A stretch of DNA of 17,660 bases from Moraxella equi (GCF_002027555.1 NZ_MXAP01000100.1:4938-22597); one strand, 5' to 3'; positions 8,667 to 17,177 are shown, counted from the first letter of the stretch. Program-made: numbers and translations. Notes: generated from the sequence alone by a model not told the origin.

Positions 8667-9071
8667 TCAATCCACACAAATGGTCTGCATTTGCCCATCA
8701 TGGATAAAGCCATAACAACCAAAATGGTTATTTGTGGCTTTGCACACCCCTGTCAATTGGGTAGTTGGCGGTTGAGCGATAGTTTCGTTTACTTCACAAA
8801 TACCTGCTTGGCAATCATCGCCCTTGGTACACGTTTTACCTGCATCGGGATAAGTGATGATACATTTGTCAAATTGTGCCATACCTACTTTTTGCACTTT
8901 TCCGCCTTGTTTTTGGCATTCGGCAATCTCGACAGGGCTTGCGTTTTGGGATTGAAATTCAATTATCTTTTTTGAGACAGATTTTTGAGTTTCTTGAATA
9001 TTTTCATTATGGGATGGATGAACACAGCTCATTAAAGATAAAACCAAAGTAGCAATAAATAATAATCTCAT
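8667..9071 (-). CDS. Cysteine-rich predicted lipoprotein
   Basis: I do not recognise a named family. The 134 residues begin with a lipoprotein signal peptide, MRLLFIATLVLSLMSC, with lipobox Leu-Met-Ser-Cys at 13-16, so the protein should be lipid-anchored in the envelope. The mature part has eight cysteines (52, 70, 81, 87, 92, 110, 119, 132), compatible with four disulfides; several sit in a compact pattern (DAGKTCTKGDDCQAGIC, GVC, FGCY, ICVD). It starts 10 bases after the PLD-family gene, and its AAGG ribosome binding site overlaps that gene's stop, so the two are translationally close and probably share a transcript with prfA. Low GC like its neighbour. Function unknown; a small secreted-type disulfide domain such as a protease-inhibitor-like fold is possible but not shown. 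Confidence 0.8.
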   Translation of the reverse strand: MRLLFIATLVLSLMSCVHPSHNENIQETQKSVSKKIIEFQSQNASPVEIAECQKQGGKVQKVGMAQFDKCIITYPDAGKTCTKGDDCQAGICEVNETIAQPPTTQLTGVCKATNNHFGCYGFIHDGQMQTICVD

Positions 9072-9081
9072 GGTTTTACCT

Positions 9082-9840
9082 TTATCTAAATAAACTTCTT
9101 AATTTATCAGCAAAACTTTGTTTTTCATCTTCAAAAGAAATATCCAAATCTACTGACCAAACAACAAAATAGCCATATTGACCTTTTTTAACTTCACCGC
9201 CAACTTCTCGCCCTTTATCGGTCAAAAAGTCATTTTTGCCTTTAATTTCAATATAACCATTGTCATGAAGTAATTGCCTAAATTCTTTTGTTTCAATACC
9301 AAATTTTTCTGCCAGTTTAGCAGTTGGTACTTTATCATAATTTCTAGGCTTGGTTTTTTCTGTTGTTGATTGCTCGTGGTTTGTTGTTGGTTTTTCGGTA
9401 TCGGCTGATAACCTTACTTCTTCACTAATGCGAATAATACGCAAAACTTCTTCATAAGTATCAGAATATAATTGGCTGTCGTTATTTTTATCAATCAATA
9501 CACCCATTTCATTATTATTGACTTGACTAAATTCATATAAATTTAGACTGGTAATAATACATTCATGTTCATTTAAATAACATTTGGCGTGTAAGTTTTT
9601 ACAAAAACTCGTTCTGACAAAAGTCAATTCTTTAAGCCAATTTATCTCTTGTGGCGATAATTCACTTTTGCCATAAACAATACGAATATCAATTTTTAGT
9701 CGGTTTTTATCTTCTAGCAATTCTTTGATACGTTCATTAAATTGCAAATAAGGGCTAATTAACACCAATCTATCGGTTGCCTTCTTAATCAACTCTTCTA
9801 AATGATAAGTCGTACCACTGGTGTTTAAAAATTTTGCCAT
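9082..9840 (-). CDS. Phospholipase-D-fold protein with a C-terminal helix-turn-helix-like domain
   Basis: This is a 252-residue cytoplasmic protein. Residues 10-140 resemble a single PLD-like (HKD) domain: LVLISPYL near 25-32, the core motif NLHAKCYLN at 82-90 (His84, Lys86), then ITSLNLYEFS, where Ser98 and Asn100 match the family S-x-N. The usual Asp of HxKx4D is not obvious, so activity is uncertain. Residues ~143-168 are a polar, low-complexity linker. Residues ~170-232 look like a helix-turn-helix or winged-helix unit (AKLAEKFGIETKEFRQLLHDNGYIE) followed by LTDKGREVGGEVKKG..YFVVW, a tail also seen in phage-related proteins. PLD-fold proteins include nucleases, so a nucleic-acid role is plausible. 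It starts 14 bases after prfA, with a strong AGGAG site. In E. coli this place is held by prmC. Confidence 0.75.
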   Translation of the reverse strand: MAKFLNTSGTTYHLEELIKKATDRLVLISPYLQFNERIKELLEDKNRLKIDIRIVYGKSELSPQEINWLKELTFVRTSFCKNLHAKCYLNEHECIITSLNLYEFSQVNNNEMGVLIDKNNDSQLYSDTYEEVLRIIRISEEVRLSADTEKPTTNHEQSTTEKTKPRNYDKVPTAKLAEKFGIETKEFRQLLHDNGYIEIKGKNDFLTDKGREVGGEVKKGQYGYFVVWSVDLDISFEDEKQSFADKLRSLFR

Positions 9841-9854
9841 AATTATCTCCTAAT

Positions 9855-10934
9855 TTACTCCGCCCCCACGCTCGCCATCAAATCCGCTTGATGTTCTCTT
9901 AACAAACTATCAAGCAATTCGCCCAAATCCCCTTCCATAATGGCGTCTAGCTTATAAAGCGTCAGATTGATACGGTGGTCAGTCATGCGTCCTCGTGGGA
10001 AATTGTAGGTGCGAATGCGTTCGGAGCGGTCGCCAGAACCCACCAAATTTCGTCTCATATCGCTGGTTTGGTCAATTTGGGCTTGGACTTTGGCTTGTTG
10101 AATTTTGGCGATGAGCATTTTCATTGCCTTGTCTTTGTTGGCGTGCTGAGAGCGTTCTTGTTGGCACTCGGCAACCACGCCTGTGGGAATGTGGGTAATC
10201 CGCACCGCAGAATCAGTCGTATTGACGTGCTGACCGCCCGCCCCACTTGACCGATAGGTGTCAATCCGCAAATCGGCAGGGTTAATCTCAACCGTGTCAT
10301 CAAGTTCAATCTCAGGCATAATCGCAACCGTACACGCCGATGTATGCACCCGCCCTTGGCTTTCGGTGGCTGGCACACGTTGTACACGGTGAGCCCCACT
10401 CTCAAATTTGAGTCGCCCATACACGCCCACACCCGAGACACGGCTGATGATTTCTTTATAACCGCCGTGTTCGCCTTCATTGGCGGACAACACTTCCACC
10501 TGCCAGCCCTGCGACTGGGCGTATTTTTGGTACATACGAAACAAATCGCCCGAAAAAATCGCTGCTTCGTCTCCGCCTGTGCCTGCCCGAATTTCCAAAA
10601 ATGCCGTTGCCTTGTCGTTAGGGTCTTTGGGGAGCATTGCGACATTTAGGGTTTCGGTAAGTTCGTCAATCTTTGCCCGAGCCGTTTGGATTTCGTCTTG
10701 GGCAAGTTCTTTCATATCGGGGTCGGAGAGCATTTCATTGGCGGTTTCAAGGTCGCTTTCTGCCCCAGTAAACTGCTCCCAAAGTGCCACAAGCTCGGAC
10801 AAATCGCTATGCTCAACCGACAAGGCACGGAATTTTTTGCTGTCAGAAATGGTGTCAGGGTCGGACAACAGGGCGGTAACTTCTTCAAATCTGTCCGCCA
10901 TTTGGTCTAGGCGGTGGCGTAGGGATTCTTTCAT
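9855..10934 (-). CDS. prfA: Peptide chain release factor 1 (RF1)
   Basis: RF1 recognises UAA and UAG in the ribosomal A site and triggers release of the finished protein. The 359 residues match the family length. The stop-codon-reading tripeptide Pro-Ala-Thr lies at 188-190 ([13 protein letters not shown]). The catalytic GGQ is at 233-235 (SGAGGQHVN), with Gln235 the residue normally methylated by PrmC. The protein starts at [12 protein letters not shown], the usual RF1 N-terminus. The Shine-Dalgarno is weak. It is not next to hemA or prmC as in E. coli; the next genes are the PLD-fold protein and the lipoprotein, likely in one transcript. An 84-base gap separates it from trmA upstream. Confidence 0.98.
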   Translation of the reverse strand: MKESLRHRLDQMADRFEEVTALLSDPDTISDSKKFRALSVEHSDLSELVALWEQFTGAESDLETANEMLSDPDMKELAQDEIQTARAKIDELTETLNVAMLPKDPNDKATAFLEIRAGTGGDEAAIFSGDLFRMYQKYAQSQGWQVEVLSANEGEHGGYKEIISRVSGVGVYGRLKFESGAHRVQRVPATESQGRVHTSACTVAIMPEIELDDTVEINPADLRIDTYRSSGAGGQHVNTTDSAVRITHIPTGVVAECQQERSQHANKDKAMKMLIAKIQQAKVQAQIDQTSDMRRNLVGSGDRSERIRTYNFPRGRMTDHRINLTLYKLDAIMEGDLGELLDSLLREHQADLMASVGAE

Positions 10935-11018
10935 GGTTATTATCTAAACTATCAAAACGTGTTATTTTGCCATAAATTGCTAAATTTTGCCAATATTTTT
11001 AGCGTTTAATAAAAGTTA

Positions 11019-12158
11019 TCAATGATGGGTACGCCCTAGCCAAACCCCACTTTCTATATGGTGCGTATAGGGAAATTGGTCAAATAAGGCAAAGCGTTTT
11101 ATTTCGTGGGTATGATTTAAAAATTGCAAGTTTTCAAATAAAGTATCAGGATTGCATGAGATATAAATGATATTGTCAAAATTTGCCAAAATCTTTAAGG
11201 TTTCATCGTCAATCCCTGCTCGTGGCGGGTCGACAAAGACGGTATTAAAGTCATAAGATTTAATATCAATATCACTCTCGGCAAGTCGTCTAAATTCACG
11301 CTCGCCATTATGGGCTTGGCTAAATTCTTGGGCGGATAAGCGAGCTATGGCGATATTGGCGATTTTATTATAATCAATCGCCCATTTGGCAGAATTGACC
11401 GATGATTTTGTCATTTCGGTTGCCAGAACTTGATTAAAATATTTAGATAACGGCAAGGTAAAATTACCATTACCACAATATAATTCTAACAAATCTTTTT
11501 TATCATGTTGGCTAATATTATCCGCCACATCACAGGCAAAGTTTAGCATATGACGGCATACATGAGCATTAGGCTGGCTAAATCCACCTTCTATTTGTTG
11601 ATAATAAAAATCTTGGGACTGCCCTTTTATATCCACGCTCATTTTTTCAATGACAAAATCATCATCTAATACCAATTTTTGCCCACGACTTCGCCCAACG
11701 AGTTTAATTTTTAATTTATCCGCCAATGAATCTGCCAATACTTGCCAGTTTTCATCTAATTTTTTATGATAAATGAGCGTAACAAGCATTTGCCCATGCA
11801 AGGTATTTAAAAAATCAATTTGAAATAATTTATCTTTTAATAAGCTATGTTGTTTTAATTCATTTAATAAAACAGGCATTAGCTCGTTAATAGCACGACT
11901 GGCAATGGCAAAATCGGTAATCTCAATCACCTTTTTTGATTTGCCGTCTCGCTCAAACATCGCATAAAACATATCGTCCACCCCGTCTCGCTCGGTATGC
12001 CAAATTCTAAATTCGGCACGCTGGCGAAAATGGCTTATCGGTGATTCATAGACTTCTAAGGCAGGCGGATTAAACGGAGCGAATTGGGTGCTAATGCGGT
12101 CAATTTTGGCGGATAATTGGGCGTGGTAATCATCGTGCGTAAAGGCGGTGTGTGTCAT
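11019..12158 (-). CDS. trmA: tRNA (uracil-5-)-methyltransferase
   Basis: TrmA makes 5-methyluridine at position 54 of tRNAs using S-adenosylmethionine. I chose the ATG at 12158 ([14 protein letters not shown]) because the N-terminus then matches the family; the frame opens further upstream at 12215, but those 19 residues ([10 protein letters not shown]...) look non-homologous and lie in the divergent promoter region. The resulting 379 residues include the SAM site [11 protein letters not shown], the DPPRAG motif, the nucleophile in YISCNPDT (Cys335 in this numbering) and the C-terminal [12 protein letters not shown] with the general-base Glu. The family length is ~366. It diverges from the NadR-like gene. 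Confidence 0.95.
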   Translation of the reverse strand: MTHTAFTHDDYHAQLSAKIDRISTQFAPFNPPALEVYESPISHFRQRAEFRIWHTERDGVDDMFYAMFERDGKSKKVIEITDFAIASRAINELMPVLLNELKQHSLLKDKLFQIDFLNTLHGQMLVTLIYHKKLDENWQVLADSLADKLKIKLVGRSRGQKLVLDDDFVIEKMSVDIKGQSQDFYYQQIEGGFSQPNAHVCRHMLNFACDVADNISQHDKKDLLELYCGNGNFTLPLSKYFNQVLATEMTKSSVNSAKWAIDYNKIANIAIARLSAQEFSQAHNGEREFRRLAESDIDIKSYDFNTVFVDPPRAGIDDETLKILANFDNIIYISCNPDTLFENLQFLNHTHEIKRFALFDQFPYTHHIESGVWLGRTHH

Positions 12159-12224
12159 AATATGGCTAATGTCAAATAAAACCGCCATTTTATAAAAATA
12201 TTCGCCAAAAAGCAAATGGCACGC

Positions 12225-12230
12225 TATAAT
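12225..12230 (+). promoter_or_regulatory. -10 box for the NadR-like gene
   Basis: A perfect TATAAT lies 33 bases upstream of the ATG at 12264. The -35 region (TTCGCC, 18 bases upstream) is poor. If used, transcription would begin after the ATG at 12216, which argues for the downstream start of this gene. Confidence 0.4.
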
Positions 12231-12263
12231 AGCCTATTTACCCATCAAATCATTCTGCCCAAA

Positions 12264-12782
12264 ATGACCGTCAAGAAAATCCTGCTTATCGGTGCCGAAT
12301 GCACTGGCAAATCCACGCTCGCCCACGCCCTAGCGGACAAATACAACACCACTTACACGCCTGAATACCTGCGTACTTATCTAGAACAAAAGCCAACAGG
12401 CTATGTCTGCACCTTTGATGATTTAACGCCCATCGCACAAGGACAAATGGACAGCGAGAAGCATGCGGTTGCCACTGCCCATCGCTATTGTTTTATAGAT
12501 ACGTCATTATTACTACTACATATTTATAGTCAGCATTATTTTAATAAAACGCCTGATATTATTTTGGATAATTTAAATAACCAATATGATTTGATTTTAG
12601 TAACCGATGATATTGGCATTACATGGATAGATGATGGCATGAGAGATTTACCCAATGGGCGACAGCAAATGCGACAAACGATTATTAAAGAATTAGAAAA
12701 CCGCCAATTAACTTATCACGCCATTTCGGGAAACTTGGAAAATAGAATAAAACAAGTGGGGGAGTTATTAAAAAATCTTTAA
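12264..12782 (+). CDS. NadR-like ATPase/kinase domain protein (AAA_28 type)
   Basis: This resembles the C-terminal nicotinamide-riboside kinase domain of NadR, here as a free-standing protein. Starting at MTVKKILLIG it has 172 residues; the frame also has an ATG at 12216, but a TATAAT box follows that codon and the extra 16 residues look unrelated. A P-loop GAECTGKST comes right after the first beta strand. Further family-like features are EYLRTYLE, the FIDTS strand, DLILVTDD and WIDDGMRDL (equivalent to NadR WVDDGLRSL). The expected role is phosphorylation of nicotinamide riboside to NMN in NAD salvage, but no nicotinamide-adenylyltransferase or DNA-binding domain is attached, and no pnuC transporter is next to it, so substrate is inferred. 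It ends just before a strong shared terminator. Confidence 0.8.
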   Translation: MTVKKILLIGAECTGKSTLAHALADKYNTTYTPEYLRTYLEQKPTGYVCTFDDLTPIAQGQMDSEKHAVATAHRYCFIDTSLLLLHIYSQHYFNKTPDIILDNLNNQYDLILVTDDIGITWIDDGMRDLPNGRQQMRQTIIKELENRQLTYHAISGNLENRIKQVGELLKNL

Positions 12783-12801
12783 TTTTATAAATTTTAATAA
12801 C

Positions 12802-12836
12802 AATAAAAAGAGCGGAAATCATCCGCTCTTTTTATT
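12802..12836. terminator. Bidirectional rho-independent terminator
   Basis: aataaaaagagcgga (12802-12816) and tccgctctttttatt (12822-12836) make a perfect 15-bp stem with a 5-base loop. The A/T ends supply a U-tract on either strand, so it serves both the NadR-like gene (+) and the convergent synthase gene (-), whose stop is at 12854. Confidence 0.92.
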
Positions 12837-12853
12837 ATATCAATGATTTTTTA

Positions 12854-13999
12854 TCACACCTTTTTCACAATCACCGAACCAATCGAATACCCTGCCCCAA
12901 ACGAGCAAATCACCGCCAAATCACCGCTGGCAATGCCGTCTTGACAACGATGAAACGCAATCATCGGACTTGCCGAACTGGTATTACCAAACTCATCAAT
13001 GACAATCGGAGCAATGGATTTGTCCGCATCTTTGCCCATAACAGTGCGTAAAATCAAATCAATCATGTTAATGTTGGCTTGGTGTAGCCACAGTTTTTTG
13101 ACTTTATCGGTGCTGATGTTATTTTCTGCCAAATGCGTGCTGATAATCTCGGACACTTTGGGGCAGACTTCACGGAATACTTTACGCCCTTCTTGTAAAA
13201 ATAATTTATCGGTAACAGGCTCGTCTAGGTCAGGATACATGGATGTTTTGGCGTGCAAAAATTCACTTCTGTCCATAAAGCCAAATTCGTTTTTGATGTT
13301 GGTTGAAAACTCTGTCCACAGCTTGCTGTCTAGCACTTCATAGCCTTTTGGTGTATCGGTCTCTTCGATGATGGTCGCTGCCGCCACATCGCCAAAGATG
13401 AAATGACTATCACGGTTACGCCAGTTGAGATGAGCGGACGTAATCTCGACATTGACCACGGCAATGCGTTTGGCGACACCGCCTTTTATCATACCGACCG
13501 CTTGGGCGATACCAAAAGTCGCCGCACTACACGCCACGTTGGTATCAAAGGCAAATCCGCCCACCATACCCACCTCCTGCTGAATCTCAATGGCAATGGC
13601 GGGATAGACACGCTGAAAGTTGGAGCAAGCACAGATAATCCCGTCCAAATCTTTGCCTTCTAAGCCAGCATTAGCTAAGGCTTGATTGAGTGCGTCCGTC
13701 CCCATCTCTGCCATGATAGACAGCTCTTCGCCAAGTTTGCGAGCAGGGAAAATCGGTGCCATGATGTTCGGGTCTAAAATACCTTTTTTATCAATGACAT
13801 AGCGAGACTTAATGCCTGACGCTTTTTCGATAAATTCTACGGTAGAATGCTGTAAAGCGACCTTTTCGCCAGATTCAATGGCTTGGGCGTGGGCTTCATT
13901 ATAATTATCCACATAAGTGTTAAATGTCGCTACCAACTCTTCGTTGGTGATTTTGTCTTTGGGAATGTGTAGCCCTGTGGCGGTGATGCAAATGGTCAT
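12854..13999 (-). CDS. Beta-ketoacyl-ACP synthase III family protein (long FabH2-like type)
   Basis: This is a thiolase-fold enzyme that condenses an acyl-CoA with malonyl-ACP. The triad is visible: Cys157 (NVACSAATFG), His306 (WLHQAN) and Asn339 (EFGNTSSAS). At 381 residues it is longer than standard FabH (~317); the extra length includes an N-terminal insert (FNTYVDNYNEAHAQAIESGE, 26-45) also present, from memory, in the Pseudomonas PA3286-type synthases that feed medium-chain beta-oxidation products into fatty acid synthesis. That specific role is inferred from resemblance only. The start has a GGAG site 7 bases upstream. It is transcribed alone, with no fatty-acid genes adjacent, and ends at the shared terminator. 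Confidence 0.9.
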   Translation of the reverse strand: MTICITATGLHIPKDKITNEELVATFNTYVDNYNEAHAQAIESGEKVALQHSTVEFIEKASGIKSRYVIDKKGILDPNIMAPIFPARKLGEELSIMAEMGTDALNQALANAGLEGKDLDGIICACSNFQRVYPAIAIEIQQEVGMVGGFAFDTNVACSAATFGIAQAVGMIKGGVAKRIAVVNVEITSAHLNWRNRDSHFIFGDVAAATIIEETDTPKGYEVLDSKLWTEFSTNIKNEFGFMDRSEFLHAKTSMYPDLDEPVTDKLFLQEGRKVFREVCPKVSEIISTHLAENNISTDKVKKLWLHQANINMIDLILRTVMGKDADKSIAPIVIDEFGNTSSASPMIAFHRCQDGIASGDLAVICSFGAGYSIGSVIVKKV

Positions 14000-14172
14000 A
14001 GATACTCCGCTTTTGCCTTATGTATTATGTTGTGTTTGAAAAATTTAGTTACAAATTGATTTGCCTAGTTTAACACATTTTTTTCATAAAAAACAGCATA
14101 CATTTGTAGTCTTTTATTAAAAGTAAATTGCCATCAGTCATCATCTGACTATCATTCTTTTGCCATTTATTT

Positions 14173-14178
14173 TATAAT
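14173..14178 (+). promoter_or_regulatory. -10 box for the GTPase gene
   Basis: TATAAT lies 28 bases ahead of the ATG at 14207, with no convincing -35. The 207-base gap between the divergent synthase and GTPase genes (14000-14206) is AT-rich and should hold both promoters; nothing else is visible in it. Confidence 0.35.
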
Positions 14179-14206
14179 AAAAGCCAATTTATCACGACCG
14201 TTCATT

Positions 14207-15601
14207 ATGTCACACCAACCTGCCACGCCCATCAAGCTCATCGTCATCGGACACACTAATGTCGGCAAAACATCACTCATGCGAACCTTGCTCCGAGATG
14301 GCGAATTTGGCGAAGTCAAAAATGCATCCGCCACCACCCGCCATGTCGAAGCCGTCACGCTCTATGCCAACGATGGCAAGCCCTTGGTTGCCCTGTATGA
14401 CACCCCCGGCTTAGAAGACGGCTCGGGCGTGATGGATTTTTTGCATGAACACACCGACGGGCGAGCCGATGGCGTGGAGCGGTTGCAAGCTTTTTTAAGG
14501 GCGGTTGCAAGCAGTGACCCCAAACTGAGCGATGATTATAGTCAAGAAGCCAAAGTCATCAACGCCCTACTCTCTGCCGATGTCGCCATTTATGTCGTGG
14601 ACGTGCGTGAGCCTGTCCTGTCCAAATACAAGGACGAGCTGGCGATTTTGGCAAGCTCGGGCGTGCCTGTGTTGCCTGTATTTAACTTCATCAAAGATGA
14701 GTGGGCAAACTTCGATGACTGGCGTGAGACCTTATCACGGCGGGCGTTGCATGCTTATCAGCCCTTTGACACCATCGCTTTTGACTTTGCCAGCGAGATG
14801 GCGTTATGGGACAACCTAGGCACACTCACTCATCATCCTGCCTTTGCCATCTTAAAGCACGAACGCACCGAACTATGGCAAGACATGGCGGAGATGGGCA
14901 GTTTGGTGATTGCTGATTTTCTCGTTAATGTGGCAAGTTTTCACAAAAAAATCGGGGAAGATGACGACCCCACACCCACTCTCACCACCATGCAACACGC
15001 CACCCGTCAAGCCTTTGACATCATGCAACAAAAGCTGTTGGATTTGTATAAATTTTATCATGTACAGACCGAGCATGGCGAATTTGCCGTCACGGGTGCC
15101 GAGCAGGATATTTTTGACAATGAACTGCTTGCCCGTTATGGCATTCGCACCGCCAGTGGTAGCATGGCAGGCATGATAGTTGGGGCAGGCATTGACGTGG
15201 CGACCCTTGGGGCAAGTCTGGGGTTAGGCACCGCCATCGGGGGCGTGCTTGGTGGACTACTACCTAACAGCGGTACCATTAAGGACAAAGCGATGGGCGT
15301 TAAGACCCTGACCATCAACAATGAAACGCTTGCCCTGCTCGCCATCCAAAGCCAAAACCTGCATTACACCTTACGCCACCTAGGGCATGCTAGCCTTGAC
15401 ATCATCAGCACTCATCATCATGACACGCTGGTGTGGCAAGCAGGCAAGCTCCCCACGCCGCTTAAAAAAGCTCGTGCCTATCCACATTATAGCAGTCTGG
15501 ACGGGCGTTATGATGACAAAAAAGCCGTCCGCTCCGAGCTATCGGACAAGCTCAGCGACATCCTGCTGACCCATCTGGGCAACATGGAAAAATCACGCTA
15601 A
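14207..15601 (+). CDS. GTPase with DUF3482-type C-terminal region
   Basis: This is a 464-residue P-loop GTPase of the TRAFAC class. G1 is GHTNVGKTS at 15-23, a Thr-rich switch I (SATTRH) follows, and G3 is DTPG (YDTPGLED). The G4 position reads FNFIKDEW rather than NKxD, so guanine specificity is not canonical, as in several DUF3482 relatives. The C-terminal half is mostly helical. It contains a Gly/Ala-rich hydrophobic stretch (SMAGMIVGAGIDVATLGAS... to VLGGLLP, about residues 322-352) that could insert into or lie on membrane. In other bacteria such GTPases often sit beside a DUF2868 membrane protein; none is here. Function is unknown. No clear Shine-Dalgarno, and the GNAT gene follows 49 bases downstream. 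Confidence 0.85.
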   Translation: MSHQPATPIKLIVIGHTNVGKTSLMRTLLRDGEFGEVKNASATTRHVEAVTLYANDGKPLVALYDTPGLEDGSGVMDFLHEHTDGRADGVERLQAFLRAVASSDPKLSDDYSQEAKVINALLSADVAIYVVDVREPVLSKYKDELAILASSGVPVLPVFNFIKDEWANFDDWRETLSRRALHAYQPFDTIAFDFASEMALWDNLGTLTHHPAFAILKHERTELWQDMAEMGSLVIADFLVNVASFHKKIGEDDDPTPTLTTMQHATRQAFDIMQQKLLDLYKFYHVQTEHGEFAVTGAEQDIFDNELLARYGIRTASGSMAGMIVGAGIDVATLGASLGLGTAIGGVLGGLLPNSGTIKDKAMGVKTLTINNETLALLAIQSQNLHYTLRHLGHASLDIISTHHHDTLVWQAGKLPTPLKKARAYPHYSSLDGRYDDKKAVRSELSDKLSDILLTHLGNMEKSR

Positions 15602-15650
15602 CGCCACGCCTACCCTATCAGCAACACCCATCACAAATCAAGAACATATT

Positions 15651-16226
15651 ATGACCACATCTACCCCAACCATCCGCACCGATGACATCCGCCTACGCCG
15701 AGCCGACATCAGCGACGCTCAGGCTTTGGTCACACTCCTACACCGCTGTTACCGTAACAATGAAGGCTGGACAAACGAAAGTCAGCTCATCGGCGGTATT
15801 CGCACCACCTTAGCCGAGATAGAAAAGACCATCACCGCCGATGGGTCGTATGTCTTCGTGTTTGAGCCAGAGCTTGACGGTGACAAGCAAATCTTGGCAT
15901 GTATCGGAGTGCAGTTTACGACCATGCACGACAAAAATGTCGCCTATATCGGCACCTTTGCCGTCTCGCCCGAACTCCAAGGCAAAGGCGTGGGCAACAC
16001 CCTGCTGACAGCGGTCGAAACCTTTGCAGGGCGACACGCCACACGCCACGCCTTAGACGGCTGTGCCATGTCCATCCTATCGCACCGCCCCGAACTACTC
16101 GCCTACTATGAACGGCGTGGTTATCAGCTCACGGGCGAGAGCATGCCTTTTCCTGATGACGGTAATAATGGCAAGCCCAAACGAGATGATTTGGCATTGC
16201 ATTGGTTATTCAAACCCATACCCTAA
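15651..16226 (+). CDS. GNAT family N-acetyltransferase
   Basis: This is a 191-residue cytoplasmic acetyltransferase that moves an acetyl group from acetyl-CoA to an unidentified amine. The start of the GNAT fold is IRLRRADISDAQALVTLLHRCY. Motif A, the acetyl-CoA pyrophosphate loop, is VSPELQGKGVGNTLL near 106-120 (Q-G-K-G-V-G). The C-terminal LLAYYERRGYQLTGES is the typical motif B, and FPDDGNNGKPKRDDLALHWLFKP closes the domain. The substrate cannot be inferred. It follows the GTPase by 49 bases on the same strand, with a weak ribosome site, and precedes the broken dusA start by 63 bases. Confidence 0.92.
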   Translation: MTTSTPTIRTDDIRLRRADISDAQALVTLLHRCYRNNEGWTNESQLIGGIRTTLAEIEKTITADGSYVFVFEPELDGDKQILACIGVQFTTMHDKNVAYIGTFAVSPELQGKGVGNTLLTAVETFAGRHATRHALDGCAMSILSHRPELLAYYERRGYQLTGESMPFPDDGNNGKPKRDDLALHWLFKPIP

Positions 16227-16289
16227 AACCATAAGCAAATAAAAAAACCGTGAACCATCTGCCTAATACAACCACAAGATTTTTACCAA

Positions 16290-16370
16290 ATGATTGATTT
16301 TAAAGATAATAAACGCATTAGCCTTGCCCCGATGATTGATTGGACAATTTTTATTAAAATATATAATTAA
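16290..16370 (+). pseudogene. dusA: 5' fragment of dusA (tRNA-dihydrouridine synthase A) cut by prophage insertion
   Basis: The frame from the ATG at 16290 reads MIDFKDNKRISLAPMIDWT, which matches the N-terminus of DusA (S-x-APM-x-DWT, the first strand of the FMN-binding barrel). The next residues IFIKIYN then stop do not resemble DusA, and the DNA turns strongly AT-rich. DusA is normally ~330 residues, so all but the first ~19 codons are missing here. The break falls where phage and genomic-island integrases of the dusA-targeting family are known to insert. The rest of dusA, possibly with a phage-supplied start, is expected at the other end of the element. Confidence 0.85.
16321..16345. other. 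Candidate prophage attachment site (att) in dusA
   Basis: The last bases that match dusA (gccttgccccgatgattgattggac) encode ALAPMIDWT and are followed directly by unrelated AT-rich sequence. This is the expected core region for a dusA-specific integrase. Exact limits need the second copy, which lies outside the window. Confidence 0.6.
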
Positions 16371-16418
16371 ATCAAATATTTATAATATTTTAAATAAAAA
16401 TTTACGCAAATTTTCCAC

Positions 16419-16462
16419 AAAAAAATAACCCCTGACTAGGTATTTCCCTAGTCAGGGGTTAT
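16419..16462 (-). terminator. Rho-independent terminator of the lysis operon
   Basis: ataacccctgactagg (16425-16440) and cctagtcaggggttat (16447-16462) form a perfect 16-bp stem with a 6-base loop. On the minus strand the stem is followed by a run of seven U. It lies immediately after the endolysin stop at 16470. Confidence 0.95.
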
Positions 16463-16469
16463 GGTTTAT

Positions 16470-17165
16470 TTAAGCAGGGATTTCAAAATGCACGCCGTCT
16501 AAAAACTCTTTTTTGCCAAGTTTTTTGCGTTCGGCTTTGTACGCCTTCACCCACTCCTGCGGTGTGCCGTTTTTGTTTGTGATGACCGTCCACGCCCCAC
16601 CCCAACGCACCGACACGCCAAGCTCGGTACTGGCTTGGGCGATGGCTTTGGCAATCGTGTAATAATGATTAAAATCCCACGACACTTGACCGTCCACGAT
16701 GGCAACCAAATCAACGGCGTGTCCCGTCAAGTGTCGGCTGTTCATTGTTTGACTTGCCCCTTGACGCACAAGCAAAGCTTGGCGTTCTTTGGTGCGTAAG
16801 CCTTCTTGTACTCTAAAATCCACGCCTGTGATTTCAATCGCCCGCTTAACCACCTTGACAAGGTTGGGATTTACGCCTTTGAGACGGCTTAGACTTAACT
16901 CACTTAGGCTATAAGTTGGCTTGTTTTTGGGTGCAATATCCACCGCATTGTCCGTCAAGTTTAACAAGTGTTCGTTTCCGTCCACCGTTGGGTCGGTGGC
17001 GTGAATAACCGCCACATCTTTTTGTTCATCTTTGGTGCAAATACCCCGTGCGATGGCAAGCTCTACCGCTTTGACGGTCAATTTACCTGCGATACCGTCA
17101 ATCTCGCCTGTGTATAACCCAGCGTCTTTAAGCCGAGTTTGTAACTGTCTTACATAGCTACTCAT
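16470..17165 (-). CDS. Phage endolysin: peptidoglycan-binding domain plus M15 peptidase
   Basis: This is a 231-residue lysis enzyme. Residues ~4-40 (VRQLQTRLKDAGLYTGEIDGIAG) are a PG-binding-1 type domain. Residues ~85-230 are a peptidase M15 (VanY/L-alanyl-D-glutamate endopeptidase-like) domain with zinc ligands His145 and Asp152 in SRHLTGHAVDL and His226 in VHFEIP. It should cut stem peptides in peptidoglycan at the end of phage growth. There is no signal peptide, so export depends on a holin, which is probably the gene just upstream. An ACTCC/GGAGT ribosome site precedes the ATG. A short terminator-like hairpin sits between the two genes. Confidence 0.93.
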   Translation of the reverse strand: MSSYVRQLQTRLKDAGLYTGEIDGIAGKLTVKAVELAIARGICTKDEQKDVAVIHATDPTVDGNEHLLNLTDNAVDIAPKNKPTYSLSELSLSRLKGVNPNLVKVVKRAIEITGVDFRVQEGLRTKERQALLVRQGASQTMNSRHLTGHAVDLVAIVDGQVSWDFNHYYTIAKAIAQASTELGVSVRWGGAWTVITNKNGTPQEWVKAYKAERKKLGKKEFLDGVHFEIPA

Positions 17166-17177
17166 AATTTACTCCAT

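Noticed and set aside
8447..8722. 91-codon minus-strand frame upstream of lysS
   Set aside because: Overlaps the end of the lipoprotein gene in another frame, runs through the hairpin at 8534-8573, and has no clear ribosome site or motif.
10121..10947. Several plus- and minus-strand frames overlapping prfA
   Set aside because: prfA in its own frame has PAT and GGQ motifs and full family length; the others are shadows.
12159..12215. Upstream start codons for trmA
   Set aside because: The extra 19 residues do not match TrmA and lie in the divergent promoter region.
12216..12263. Upstream ATG for the NadR-like gene
   Set aside because: A consensus -10 box follows it, and the added residues do not fit the P-loop protein's normal N-terminus.
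16346..16424. Possible additional small gene or origin in the AT-rich spacer after dusA
   Set aside because: No ribosome site, iterons or coding frame of useful length; it is best explained as phage end sequence.
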